DNA from: UBA6183 sp046314755
GTDB taxonomy: Bacteria; Bacteroidota; Bacteroidia; UKL13-3
Length of the DNA stretch: 64,000 nucleotides
Direction of reading: 5' to 3'
Assembly: GCA_046314755.1 (NCBI GenBank)
Contig: JBKDBG010000077.1
Span: 1-64,000 of the forward strand
Part shown: one piece after another, positions 26,851 to 35,638 of the stretch
Layout: every line of letters starts with the position of its first letter
How positions within the stretch are numbered: position 1 is the first letter of the stretch
Program-made: the position numbers and the translations under genes
Notes under the pieces: model-generated
What the model saw: the letters and a program-made list of their open reading frames with translations, nothing else
Databases searched by the model: none
Told to the model about the DNA's origin: nothing

Positions 26851-29439
26851 ATGGCTGAAGATAGAATTATTCAGATTAACATTGAAGACGAAATGAAGAC
26901 CGCTTACATCGATTATTCGATGTCGGTTATCGTTTCACGTGCATTACCGGATGTAAGAGATGGTTTAAAGCCTGTTCACAGAAGGGTTTTATTTGGTATG
27001 ACGGAATTGGGCTTAGCTTCCAATCGACCATATAAAAAATCGGCCCGTATCGTGGGTGAAGTTTTAGGTAAATACCATCCGCATGGCGATAGCTCAGTAT
27101 ATGATGCTATGGTGCGATTGGCTCAAGATTGGAGCATGCGTTACATGTTGGTTGATGGTCAAGGAAATTTCGGCTCCATTGATGGTGATCCACCGGCAGC
27201 TATGCGTTACACTGAGGCTCGCTTAAGAAAAATTGCTGAAGAGTTATTGGTTGATATCGATAAAAACACTGTTGACTTCAGACCAAACTTTGATGATAGT
27301 TTATCTGAGCCAACTGTGTTACCTGCAAAAATTCCTAACCTAATTGTAAACGGTGCCTCAGGTATTGCTGTTGGTATGGCTACTAACATGGCCCCACATA
27401 ACTTGGTTGAAACCATAGATGGTATTATGGCTTACATAGATAACCGTGAAATTACCATTGCTGACTTAATGCGTTTTGTAAAAGCCCCTGATTTTCCAAC
27501 GGGCGGTATTATTTACGGCTACCAAGGTGTGAAAGAAGCCTACGAAACAGGAAGAGGCCGTATTGTAATGCGCGCCAAGGCCAATTTTGAAACCAGTAAA
27601 ACCGGTAAAGAGCAAATTATTGTTAATGAAATTCCTTATCAAGTTAATAAGGCTCATTTGATTGAGCGTGCAGCTGAGTTGGTGAATGAAAAAGTAATTG
27701 AAGGTATTAGTGATATCAGAGATGAATCGGATAGGGAAGGTATGCGTATTGTATTTGACTTAAAGCGTGATGCTGTACCAAATGTGGTGCTGAATCAACT
27801 TTATAAATATACAGCGTTACAATCATCATTTAACATTAACAACGTGGCCTTAGTTAAAGGAAGGCCAGAAATGTTAAATCTGAAAGATTTAATCAAACAT
27901 TACGTTGATCATCGTCATGAGGTTGTTGTTCGCAGAACCCAATACGAATTAGATGAAGCCTTAAAACGTGCCCACATTTTAGAAGGCTTGCTCATTGCAA
28001 TAGATAATCTTGATGCAGTTATCAAAATTATTCGTGAAGCAGAAACTCCTGATGAAGCTCGCAGCCAGTTAATGGAAAACTTTAAGTTAAGCGAAATTCA
28101 AGCAAAAGCCATACTCGATATGCGTTTGCGCGCTTTAACCGGTCTTGAGCGTGATAAGATTAAAGAAGAGTATGCTGCTTTAATGAAACAAATTGAATAT
28201 TACAGACAAGTACTGGCGGATGAAGGTTTGCGCATGAGTATTATCAAGCAAGAACTTGCAGAGATGAAGGAGAAATATGGTGATGAAAGAAGAACCGAAA
28301 TCATTCATGCAGGAAATGAAATGAGCATGGAGGATTTAATTCCGGATGATGAAGTGGTAATAACCATTTCGCATTTGGGTTATGTGAAGAGAACCTTGCT
28401 TTCTGAATATCGCACACAAAACCGCGGTGGCCGTGGCTCTAGAGGAGTTTCAAAACGTGATGAAGATTTTGTTGAACACGTGCTTGTTGCTACCAACCAT
28501 AATTATATTTTATTCTTTACCAACCAAGGTAAATGTTATTGGTTAAAGGTTTGGGAAATACCTGAAGGTGATAAAATATCAAAAGGTAGAGCCATTCAAA
28601 ACTTAATTAACATTACTGCCGAGGAGAAAATTATGGCTTATTTGAATGTAAAAACATTAACGGATGAAGCCTATATTCAAAACACTTTTGTGGTAATGTG
28701 TACCGAACAAGGTACGATTAAGAAAACTACTTTAGAGGCTTATTCACGTCCGAGAGCCAATGGTGTTAATGCCATTAATGTAAGGGAAGGTGATATGTTG
28801 GTAGAAGCAAGATTAACCAATGGCGCTTGTGAAATGATTATTGCAAGTTTGCAAGGCAAAGCCATTCGTTTTAATGAAAGTACTGTTCGCCCAATGGGCA
28901 GAACTGCAACAGGTGTACGTGCAATAAGACTTGATGAAGGTGATAAAGTAATTGGTATGATTGCGATTGAAGATCCTAAGGTAACCAATGTATTGGTTGT
29001 GGCCGAAAATGGATTAGGAAAACGCAGTGAGGTGGAAGATTATCGTATTACGAACAGAGGAGGTAAAGGTGTAATGGCCATGAATATTACCGATAAAACA
29101 GGTAAACTAGTTGCCATTAAAGAGGTGGATGATACAACCGATATCATGATTATGACTAAAAAGGGTATCACCATTCGAATGAGTATGAAAGACCTTCGTA
29201 TTCTTGGTCGTGTTACTCAAGGTGTTCGATTAATCAATATAGATAATGATGATGCCATTGCATCAGTTGCAAAAATTGATGATGTAGTGGAAGATGAACA
29301 AATTTTAGATGGAGAAACGGACATCAATACCGTTGATTTAACTACAGATGCTGCTAATCCAACCAATATCGATAACATTGTGGATAGAGCAATGAAGGAT
29401 GCGGAAGAGCAAAAAGATGAAGACAATAAAGACGAATAA
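26851..29439 (+). CDS. gyrA: DNA gyrase subunit A
   Basis: 862 residues. GyrA forms the breakage-reunion core of gyrase with GyrB and introduces negative supercoils. The catalytic Tyr is Tyr120 in AAMRYTEARL. The quinolone-resistance region reads YHPHGDSSVYDAMVR, with Ser81 and Asp85 at the positions of E. coli Ser83 and Asp87, so it looks quinolone-sensitive at these sites. The C-terminal domain carries a GyrA box variant (QNRGGRG) and blade motifs (NRGGKGV), which favours GyrA over ParC. The tail is acidic (AEEQKDEDNKDE). The gene is monocistronic, flanked by intrinsic terminators on both sides. Confidence 0.97.
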   Translation: MAEDRIIQINIEDEMKTAYIDYSMSVIVSRALPDVRDGLKPVHRRVLFGMTELGLASNRPYKKSARIVGEVLGKYHPHGDSSVYDAMVRLAQDWSMRYMLVDGQGNFGSIDGDPPAAMRYTEARLRKIAEELLVDIDKNTVDFRPNFDDSLSEPTVLPAKIPNLIVNGASGIAVGMATNMAPHNLVETIDGIMAYIDNREITIADLMRFVKAPDFPTGGIIYGYQGVKEAYETGRGRIVMRAKANFETSKTGKEQIIVNEIPYQVNKAHLIERAAELVNEKVIEGISDIRDESDREGMRIVFDLKRDAVPNVVLNQLYKYTALQSSFNINNVALVKGRPEMLNLKDLIKHYVDHRHEVVVRRTQYELDEALKRAHILEGLLIAIDNLDAVIKIIREAETPDEARSQLMENFKLSEIQAKAILDMRLRALTGLERDKIKEEYAALMKQIEYYRQVLADEGLRMSIIKQELAEMKEKYGDERRTEIIHAGNEMSMEDLIPDDEVVITISHLGYVKRTLLSEYRTQNRGGRGSRGVSKRDEDFVEHVLVATNHNYILFFTNQGKCYWLKVWEIPEGDKISKGRAIQNLINITAEEKIMAYLNVKTLTDEAYIQNTFVVMCTEQGTIKKTTLEAYSRPRANGVNAINVREGDMLVEARLTNGACEMIIASLQGKAIRFNESTVRPMGRTATGVRAIRLDEGDKVIGMIAIEDPKVTNVLVVAENGLGKRSEVEDYRITNRGGKGVMAMNITDKTGKLVAIKEVDDTTDIMIMTKKGITIRMSMKDLRILGRVTQGVRLINIDNDDAIASVAKIDDVVEDEQILDGETDINTVDLTTDAANPTNIDNIVDRAMKDAEEQKDEDNKDE

Positions 29440-29441
29440 TC

Positions 29442-29476
29442 AAAAAAAAGCTACCCAAATGGGTAGCTTTTTTTTT
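29442..29476 (+). terminator. Intrinsic terminator after gyrA
   Basis: A-run, GCTACCC (29450-29456), AAAT-containing loop, GGGTAGC (29461-29467) and a nine-T run. It starts directly after the gyrA stop. Confidence 0.92.
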
Positions 29477-29488
29477 GATGTATCATTT

Positions 29489-29523
29489 AAAAAAAAAAAC
29501 AAAGGCGCATGAAGCGCCTTTGT
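29489..29523 (-). terminator. Intrinsic terminator for the leftward lpxB gene
   Basis: Arms ACAAAGGCGC (29499-29508) and GCGCCTTTGT (29514-29523) with a 5-nt loop; the A-run at 29489-29499 becomes the U-tract when read leftward. It is 116 bp beyond the lpxB stop, with only AT-rich sequence between. Confidence 0.82.
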
Positions 29524-29638
29524 AAACCATTAACCTGATTTTATTAACCCTACTTATTGCTTATTGAGCATTTAAGCATGGCAAATATGTAAATTATAAT
29601 TTGAGGATTTTGCGATATTGATACAATTCATATTGAGG

Positions 29639-30751
29639 TTAAGTCTTAGCGCATTCAATAACTCTTTCGGCAGCCATCATGCTGGCACCCGCTTTACCTA
29701 ATGCTTCATTTAACTGTGCATAATCTTTCATCAACTCAAGATTTCTACTGCCACTCGGAAGCACCGCATGCAATTCTCGCACCACATTCTCTAAAGTATA
29801 ATCGTTTTGTATTAACTCTGTTATGGCCGATTTATCTAAGCATAAATTAACCAATGAAATATACTTGATGTTTTTTACCAATAATTTTGCAATGCGATAA
29901 GATATTGGGTGTGCTACATAACCGCAAACTTGCGGAACATTAAATAACGCTGTCTCTAATGTTGCTGTTCCACTGCAAACAACAGCGCCTGTGGCATGTT
30001 GCAATACATCATACGTTTGATTAAACACAATTTGAATATCCTCATTTAAGTAAGGTTGGTAAAATGTCGCATCTAGTGAAGGTGCTCCACAAATTATAAA
30101 TTGATATTGCGGAAAATGTGCCGGTAACTGTTTTAGTATTGGCATTATTTTGCTTACCTCTTGTTTTCGGCTGCCGGGTAACAATGCAATGATGGATTTA
30201 GTATGATTTAGTTTGTTGTTTGAGTAAAAATTGGCGTTAGGTGTTAATTGATGAATGGCATCTTTAAGTGGGTTACCTACATAAGTACTCTTCACCTTCC
30301 ATTTTTTAAAGTAGCTGAATTCAAAAGGAAAAATTAACAGCAACTCATCAACGAATTGCTCCAACTTTTTTCCACGTGATTCTTTCCAGGCCCAAATTTT
30401 AGGGGCGATATAGTACACTACTTTAATGCCATGCTGTTTACAAAATTTTGCGATTCTTAAGTTAAATCCGGGGTAATCAATCAACACCACCACATCCGGT
30501 TTACACGCTAAAATTTGTTGTTTGCAGGTTCTAATATTTTTTAAAATACTTCCGATATTCAATAACACCTCAACAAATCCCATTATGGTTACATCTTTAT
30601 AATGTACCAAGCAACCATCGGCTTCTTTTTTCATTAAATCGCCACCCCAAAAGTTGAACACCGCTTGGCTGTCTTTAGCTTTTATTGCCTTTATTAAATT
30701 TGAGCCGTGCAAGTCGCCCGAGGCTTCTCCTGCTATGATGAAATAATTCAT
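29639..30751 (-). CDS. lpxB: Lipid-A-disaccharide synthase
   Basis: 370 residues from the ATG at 30751 (MNYFIIAGEASGDLHG); the frame runs 28 codons further upstream but would overlap the divergent gene and adds nothing family-like. LpxB condenses UDP-2,3-diacylglucosamine with lipid X to make the lipid A disaccharide at the inner-membrane face. Motifs include GEASGDLHG at residues 8-16, YYIAPKIWAWKESR, ALLPGSRKQEV and a C-terminal GT-B region with SGTATLETAL. Length fits the family (about 370-380). No other lpx gene is adjacent. It is divergently arranged with the coiled-coil gene at 30818. Confidence 0.96.
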   Translation of the reverse strand: MNYFIIAGEASGDLHGSNLIKAIKAKDSQAVFNFWGGDLMKKEADGCLVHYKDVTIMGFVEVLLNIGSILKNIRTCKQQILACKPDVVVLIDYPGFNLRIAKFCKQHGIKVVYYIAPKIWAWKESRGKKLEQFVDELLLIFPFEFSYFKKWKVKSTYVGNPLKDAIHQLTPNANFYSNNKLNHTKSIIALLPGSRKQEVSKIMPILKQLPAHFPQYQFIICGAPSLDATFYQPYLNEDIQIVFNQTYDVLQHATGAVVCSGTATLETALFNVPQVCGYVAHPISYRIAKLLVKNIKYISLVNLCLDKSAITELIQNDYTLENVVRELHAVLPSGSRNLELMKDYAQLNEALGKAGASMMAAERVIECAKT

Positions 30752-30787
30752 TCCAACAATTTTAGTAAACATTCTTGTGATAACTTG

Positions 30788-30795
30788 TATATTTG
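30788..30795 (+). promoter_or_regulatory. Putative -7 element (TATATTTG) for the coiled-coil gene
   Basis: TATATTTG matches TAnnTTTG exactly and lies in the 66-bp gap between the divergent starts of lpxB and the gene at 30818, ending 22 bp before the latter's ATG. No good -33 element is seen. Confidence 0.4.
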
Positions 30796-30817
30796 GATAA
30801 ATAATTCTCAAGCCATC

Positions 30818-31711
30818 ATGGAAAACCAAAAGCAAAACAAAACTACAACGTATGCCTTATTGGTGTTGTTAATTTTATCTTTAATCGGTAACGTATTTCA
30901 GTATCAAAATAATAAAGCCGACATACAAGTGTTGGATAGTAAAATTGATACCTTGGAGAATGTACAAATTACCTTAGAGAAAGAGTTGACTGAAACAGGA
31001 AATGAGTTGGAAACCTACCGCGGAATTTCAGCAAATCTTGATTCGTTATTGAATGATGCGAATGATAAAATTGCTCAGCAAGAGGCTAAGATTAAAAAAT
31101 TGATTGGAACAGAAAAAAACCAAGAGAAACTCAATAAAAAGTTGAAGAATGAATTAGCCGAGTTACGTAAATTGAAAGACATGTACCTTGAGCAAATTGA
31201 TAAGCTTATTTCTGAAAACCAACAATTGAAGAAAGAAAATGAAGAAAAAGCGGCAGCCATTACGCAGCTTAATGAAGAGAAATTAGGCTTACAATCAAAA
31301 GTAAGTACAGCTTCTGAACTGAAAGCAGAGTATATCAAAGTAGCTTCATTTAAAAAGAAGGGTAGTGGTAAATATGTTGAAACCAGTTTAGCTAAACGCA
31401 CTAATAAAATTGAAGTTACATTTACGGTAATGGATAATAAAGTAGCAGAGTCGGGTGACAGAATGGTTTATGCCGTAATTACTGAGCCGGGTGGAAAGGT
31501 TTTGGCAGGTGCCAGCAATGCACGTTTTACCAATGCATCGAAAGAAGAAGTAGCCGCAACTGCATCTTACAAGCTTGCTTATAAAGGGCAAAAGGAAGAT
31601 ATAAAATTAAGCTACGAATCTGAAGATCGTGTGTTGTTACCGGGTAATTATTCTATAGATATTTATATTGATGGCACTTTAGTTAATACCAGCACTTACA
31701 TTTTACGCTAA
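30818..31711 (+). CDS. Membrane-anchored coiled-coil protein of unknown function
   Basis: 297 residues from the ATG at 30818. Residues 1-10 are polar, 11-27 form one hydrophobic helix (YALLVLLILSLIGNVF), and about 35-185 form a long coiled coil rich in Lys, Glu and Leu heptads. The last 100 residues look like a compact beta domain (IEVTFTVMDN, RMVYAVITEPGGKV, LLPGNYSIDIYIDG). The arrangement suggests a periplasmic coiled coil with a terminal sensor- or ligand-type domain, common as a hypothetical protein in Bacteroidota. No enzyme motif is seen. It is monocistronic with its own terminator. Confidence 0.8.
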   Translation: MENQKQNKTTTYALLVLLILSLIGNVFQYQNNKADIQVLDSKIDTLENVQITLEKELTETGNELETYRGISANLDSLLNDANDKIAQQEAKIKKLIGTEKNQEKLNKKLKNELAELRKLKDMYLEQIDKLISENQQLKKENEEKAAAITQLNEEKLGLQSKVSTASELKAEYIKVASFKKKGSGKYVETSLAKRTNKIEVTFTVMDNKVAESGDRMVYAVITEPGGKVLAGASNARFTNASKEEVAATASYKLAYKGQKEDIKLSYESEDRVLLPGNYSIDIYIDGTLVNTSTYILR

Positions 31712-31734
31712 TCAAAATTAACAGGATGATAAAG

Positions 31735-31767
31735 GCTGCATCTCTTTTTGGGGTGCAGCTTTTTTTA
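31735..31767 (+). terminator. Probable intrinsic terminator after the coiled-coil gene
   Basis: GCTGCA (31735-31740) and TGCAGC (31754-31759) with a 13-nt loop, followed by an eight-T run. The stem is short but the T-tract is strong. Confidence 0.7.
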
Positions 31768-31777
31768 TGAGTAAGTA

Positions 31778-32908
31778 TTAAATGGTTTGATACAAATGGA
31801 GCAAAATATTTTCCTGCGATTGCCAATTGTAACGTTCTTCGGCCGCTTTAACAGCACCTTGTTGGTAGGTATTCAATTGGTTTGATTGGAACATACGCAT
31901 CAATGCATCAGCAATGGCTTCTGTATTATTTAAATCAACCGCAATGCCATTTTGATATTGATGAATGATATCGGTGTAAATTTTCGAATCACAACAAATG
32001 CTTGGTAATCCAACCGCCATGTATTCAAAAAACTTTCGTTCATGCGAAACCAATATTTGTTCAGGCTGATCTTTAAGGCAGATACCGGCCTTGCATTTCA
32101 TTGAAAGTTTATAGCCATCTTGCATGCTTAAGTATCCATAAAAATGAACTTGGTCTTTTATATCATTCCAACAATACAATTTCGATATGCGCGTTTCCAT
32201 AAAATTCCCAATATATCCTGCCACATCAAATTCAATCATCAATCCATTTCGTTTACAAATAGCGAGAGCTTCTAACACCTTATCAAGGTTATAATAATCA
32301 TCATACAAAGTGCCCATGTAAAACAATCGGTTTGAGGTAAGTTGTTCTCTGTTTACCTCACGATAAGGAAGCAATGATTCCACATCGGCAAAATTTTGTA
32401 TAATGGAAAATTGCTTGCTTTTGAACTGCTTTGCAAAGTCTTCTTGTGCAATCACCAAAATATGATGCATCGTTAGGGCACTTAAACTTTCCATGGCACG
32501 GTACATCCCACCTAATAAATTACGCAGTAATTTTGGAATCCAGGCTTTATTTGTAATGTCGTGATAAGTGTTTTCGTGCAAATCATAAATCACTTTTTTA
32601 CCGGTTAAACTTAATAAAAAAGCGAAGGGCAATAGCTCGGCATCGTGTATGTGATACACATCGGCATTCAAACGAATGGCTTTAAAAAAAACATTCCAAG
32701 TGGTAAATAATACTCTTTTGATTCTGCTTGCAGGTTTTGGAATGGCTACCACATTTACACCTTGATGTACACCTGTGTTACTGCCAATAGCAATGAGTGT
32801 AACTTCATGTTGTTTAGCTAAACTCACACATTCTCTGGCAAACACACGCGTGTCAGTGGTGGTGTGCACGCTAGCAAAATGACAAACCTTTAGCTTTTTA
32901 GGCACCAT
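31778..32908 (-). CDS. Family 4-type glycosyltransferase (second of pair)
   Basis: 376 residues with GT-B layout. The N-terminal half has VCHFASVHTTTDTRVFAREC and VYHIHDAELLPFAF followed by YDLHENTYHDI; the C-terminal half has RLFYMGTLYDDYYNLDKVLEAL and the nucleotide-sugar-binding stretch SHERKFFEYMAVGLPSICCD, with Glu residues of the EX7E type. It transfers a sugar from an activated donor at the cytosolic membrane face. It is the last gene of a leftward glycosyltransferase unit, overlapping the preceding gene by 11 bp. Acceptor and sugar are unknown. Confidence 0.87.
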   Translation of the reverse strand: MVPKKLKVCHFASVHTTTDTRVFARECVSLAKQHEVTLIAIGSNTGVHQGVNVVAIPKPASRIKRVLFTTWNVFFKAIRLNADVYHIHDAELLPFAFLLSLTGKKVIYDLHENTYHDITNKAWIPKLLRNLLGGMYRAMESLSALTMHHILVIAQEDFAKQFKSKQFSIIQNFADVESLLPYREVNREQLTSNRLFYMGTLYDDYYNLDKVLEALAICKRNGLMIEFDVAGYIGNFMETRISKLYCWNDIKDQVHFYGYLSMQDGYKLSMKCKAGICLKDQPEQILVSHERKFFEYMAVGLPSICCDSKIYTDIIHQYQNGIAVDLNNTEAIADALMRMFQSNQLNTYQQGAVKAAEERYNWQSQENILLHLYQTI

Positions 32909-34040
32909 GCTGAACCAAATTTAAAAGTTCATTGCACACATTTTCCCAAGTAAATCTCAACTTTTCCTGTTCCATGTTACTGCTAAAGATGGCCTCCTTT
33001 TGTTGTGAATAATACGTTACAATGGCATCAGCAATTTGTTGTGCATTTACCTCACAAACCAATCCTACTTTGTTATGCGGAATTAATTCGGCCAATCCTC
33101 CTACATTGGTTACAATCATGGGTTTGTTGTAGTAGTAGGCAATTTGTGTAACTCCGCTTTGCGTTGCATTCAAGTAGGGTTGAACCACCACATCACTTGC
33201 ACAAAAATATTTACTCACCTCACTGTTTGGAATAAAATCATCACAAACAATTACAGAATCGGTTAATTGATTGGCTTGAATATAATTGAGGTAAGGTGTT
33301 TTATCTTCATAAAATTCACCTGCCACAATCAACTTTACACCAAGTGCTCGAACTTGCGGTGTGGCCATTGCTTCGAGCAAAATATTTAATCCTTTGTATT
33401 GGCGGATAAATCCAAAAAAAAGCAAATAAGGCTGTTTCGTATCGAGTTGTAGTGCTTGTTTGGCGCTAGTTTTATCAATGGCTTCGCCAAACATATCGTA
33501 CATTGGGTGAGGCACGTAGGTAGTTGGCTTAATGTACCCTAATTCTACTAATTGTTGTTTTACCGATTCACTCATGGTTAAAAAGCCATCGCAAACAGGT
33601 AAAAAATAATTGGTAAATGCAGTATCAAAAAACTTTTTTTCGTGTGGAATAACGTTATCGGTTATGGCCAGAATTTTGGTTTTGGTATTTGATTTTAAAA
33701 TACGTGCAATGGTTCCAAATGCAGGTGCCATAAAACTCATCCAATAACGGAAAACCACTACATCATAGTTTCTGCGTTTAAATTCATTTCCAACTCTTAT
33801 CCAATTAATTGGATTGATGGAATTAATTTTACTGTGAATGCTTATCCCGCTCGGAGCTGTATCGGAGCTGTATTGTGTTTTACCCGGGAATAACAAAGAA
33901 GGATATTGCAGCGAGAAACTTAATATTTCGCAAGTATGACCTTGTTTGTTAAATGCATCGGCCAATCGCTCATTATAAGTTGCTAACCCTCCGCGTAAAG
34001 GCCATGCCGGGCCAACAATAAGTATTTTTTTCTTATTCAA
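32898..34040 (-). CDS. Family 4-type glycosyltransferase (first of pair)
   Basis: 380 residues, GT-B fold. The N-terminus reads ILIVGPAWPLRGGLATYNERLADAF (Gly-rich acceptor-side loop), the middle has YLLFFGFIRQYKGLNILLEAM, and the donor site has SDVVVQPYLNATQSGVTQIAYY followed by PMIVTNVGGLAELI. It is expected at the inner face of the membrane. The gene overlaps the GT2 gene upstream by 8 bp and the next GT4 gene by 11 bp, so translation is likely coupled across all three. Probably part of a surface-glycan or glycolipid pathway; the product is not determined. Confidence 0.88.
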   Translation of the reverse strand: MNKKKILIVGPAWPLRGGLATYNERLADAFNKQGHTCEILSFSLQYPSLLFPGKTQYSSDTAPSGISIHSKINSINPINWIRVGNEFKRRNYDVVVFRYWMSFMAPAFGTIARILKSNTKTKILAITDNVIPHEKKFFDTAFTNYFLPVCDGFLTMSESVKQQLVELGYIKPTTYVPHPMYDMFGEAIDKTSAKQALQLDTKQPYLLFFGFIRQYKGLNILLEAMATPQVRALGVKLIVAGEFYEDKTPYLNYIQANQLTDSVIVCDDFIPNSEVSKYFCASDVVVQPYLNATQSGVTQIAYYYNKPMIVTNVGGLAELIPHNKVGLVCEVNAQQIADAIVTYYSQQKEAIFSSNMEQEKLRFTWENVCNELLNLVQHGA

Positions 34041-35001
34041 TTCCTGCAGTTTGTTTTATCCCGTAAACGTTGCGTTCACTTGCATTGCGTGAAATCATTT
34101 CACCGATAAATCCCGCTAAAAATAACTGTACACCAATAATAAGCAGCACTAAGGCCAAGTAAAACAACGGTTGTTCGGTTACACCCCTTTGCTCAATCAT
34201 TCGAAATGAGTTGCTTATTTTTTCTCCAATCAGCCAACAGGTAATTACAAAGCCTGTAAAAAAGCTAAGCGTGCCCAACACACCGAAAAAGTGCATGGGT
34301 TTTTTACTGAATTTACTTACAAAAAATATGGTGAGCAAATCAAGAAAACCGTTGATAAATCTTTCTAAACCAAACTTGGTGGTGCCGTATTTTCGTGCCC
34401 GGTGTTGTACCTCTTTTTCGGTAATTTTACTAAATCCTGCCCACTTGGCAATAACCGGAATGTAGCGGTGCATTTCATTATATACCTCAATGTTTTTTAC
34501 CACTTCATGGTGGTAACTTTTGAGTCCGCAATTAAAATCATGCAGGTTGTCAATGCCGCTCATTTTGCGGGTAGCCCAGTTAAATAGTTTGGTGGGAATG
34601 GTTTTGGTTATGGGGTCATATCTTTTTCTTTTCCAGCCGCTCACAATATCATATCCGTCACGCACAATCATGTTGTACAATTCAGGAATTTCATCCGGTG
34701 AATCTTGTAAATCGGCATCCATGGTAATGATTACATTACCTATGGCTTTATGAAAACCAACGTTTAACGCAGCACTTTTTCCGTAATTTCTTCTAAAGCG
34801 AATGCCTTTAATGTGGTTGTTTTGTTGATGCAATTGTTCAATTACATTCCACGAGTTGTCTTTACTGCCATCATCAATCAGCAATACTTCGTACGTGTAA
34901 TTGTGCTCATTCATCACACGCTCAATCCAGTTTATTAACTCCGGGAGCGACTCTTCTTCATTGTATAAAGGGATTACAACAGATATGTTGGTTTGTTGCA
35001 T
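34033..35001 (-). CDS. Membrane GT2 glycosyltransferase (DPM1/ArnC-like)
   Basis: 322 residues. The GT2 domain has ISVVIPLYNEEESLPELI, LLIDDGSKDNSW and MDADLQDSPDEI (DxD-type metal site). Two C-terminal membrane helices (about 235-258 and 270-295) make it similar to polyprenyl-phosphate mannosyl/glucosyl transferases and ArnC-type enzymes. It likely loads a sugar onto undecaprenyl phosphate for transfer across the membrane. It lies 3 bp after a DUF4199 gene and overlaps the next glycosyltransferase, placing it second in a four-gene leftward operon. Confidence 0.9.
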   Translation of the reverse strand: MQQTNISVVIPLYNEEESLPELINWIERVMNEHNYTYEVLLIDDGSKDNSWNVIEQLHQQNNHIKGIRFRRNYGKSAALNVGFHKAIGNVIITMDADLQDSPDEIPELYNMIVRDGYDIVSGWKRKRYDPITKTIPTKLFNWATRKMSGIDNLHDFNCGLKSYHHEVVKNIEVYNEMHRYIPVIAKWAGFSKITEKEVQHRARKYGTTKFGLERFINGFLDLLTIFFVSKFSKKPMHFFGVLGTLSFFTGFVITCWLIGEKISNSFRMIEQRGVTEQPLFYLALVLLIIGVQLFLAGFIGEMISRNASERNVYGIKQTAGIE

Positions 35002-35004
35002 TGG

Positions 35005-35553
35005 TTAATCGATGTTTTGAAGTTCTTTTTTTACAAATATAGCCGCAATCAAAGCATAAATTACACTAAAAAATAATTGTGCAATCATACCAATAGGTAC
35101 TGCAATAAAAGGCTTGTTCATTTTTTGCATCATTTGCATGGATAGTTCAATCTGTTCTTCACTCATTCCTTTTTGGTACATGGCTTCTGATTGAGCTTCC
35201 ATAATTTTATTCATCATTTCAGGGTTGATGTAATTAGAAAAGATGAAGCTGTATAAGCTTACAATGAAGGTTGCAGGCAAAGCCACCAACAGCATAAAGC
35301 CAAATGCTTTTCCGTATGACATGTAACCGTCAAAATCAACATCACGCCTTTGTTTAGCCGCTAAATACAACACATAAATGCCAATTGCTGCACCTAGTAT
35401 CATGCGTAACAAGCCGATTAACGAAAATTTTGTTAAGTCGGCATTAGGATTTACTAAGTAAAGTGCCAAATCAACCAAAATTAATGCAAAAGATAAAATA
35501 AGGCCGTATTTAAGGGCTATGGGCCAAGGTGATTTTTCCTGTGTGATATCCAT
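35005..35553 (-). CDS. DUF4199 family membrane protein (second copy)
   Basis: 182 residues with four hydrophobic segments (about 12-30, 44-64, 83-108 and 148-172), the YMSYGKAFGF motif before the third helix and a Met/Glu/Gln-rich amphipathic loop (MMNKIMEAQSEAMYQKG) before the last, as expected for DUF4199. It leads a leftward unit with a GT2 gene 3 bp downstream, a neighbourhood I recall as common in Bacteroidota. It differs in length and loop from the copy at 3564-4040. Function unknown; a helper for membrane glycosyltransferases is inference from position. Confidence 0.82.
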   Translation of the reverse strand: MDITQEKSPWPIALKYGLILSFALILVDLALYLVNPNADLTKFSLIGLLRMILGAAIGIYVLYLAAKQRRDVDFDGYMSYGKAFGFMLLVALPATFIVSLYSFIFSNYINPEMMNKIMEAQSEAMYQKGMSEEQIELSMQMMQKMNKPFIAVPIGMIAQLFFSVIYALIAAIFVKKELQNID

Positions 35554-35638
35554 ATTACTTTAATTTACTCCAAATAAAGCAAAATTTAGAGAATCAAACG
35601 TTACCGAACATCAAAATAATATTAGCTTCGCACTTGGT

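Noticed and set aside
28740..29426. Leftward ORFs inside gyrA
   Set aside because: They are shadows of gyrA with low-complexity Ser/Ile-rich translations and no independent support.
30752..30835. Extended lpxB start
   Set aside because: It would run into the intergenic promoter region and past the coiled-coil gene start; the family begins a few residues before GEASGDLHG.
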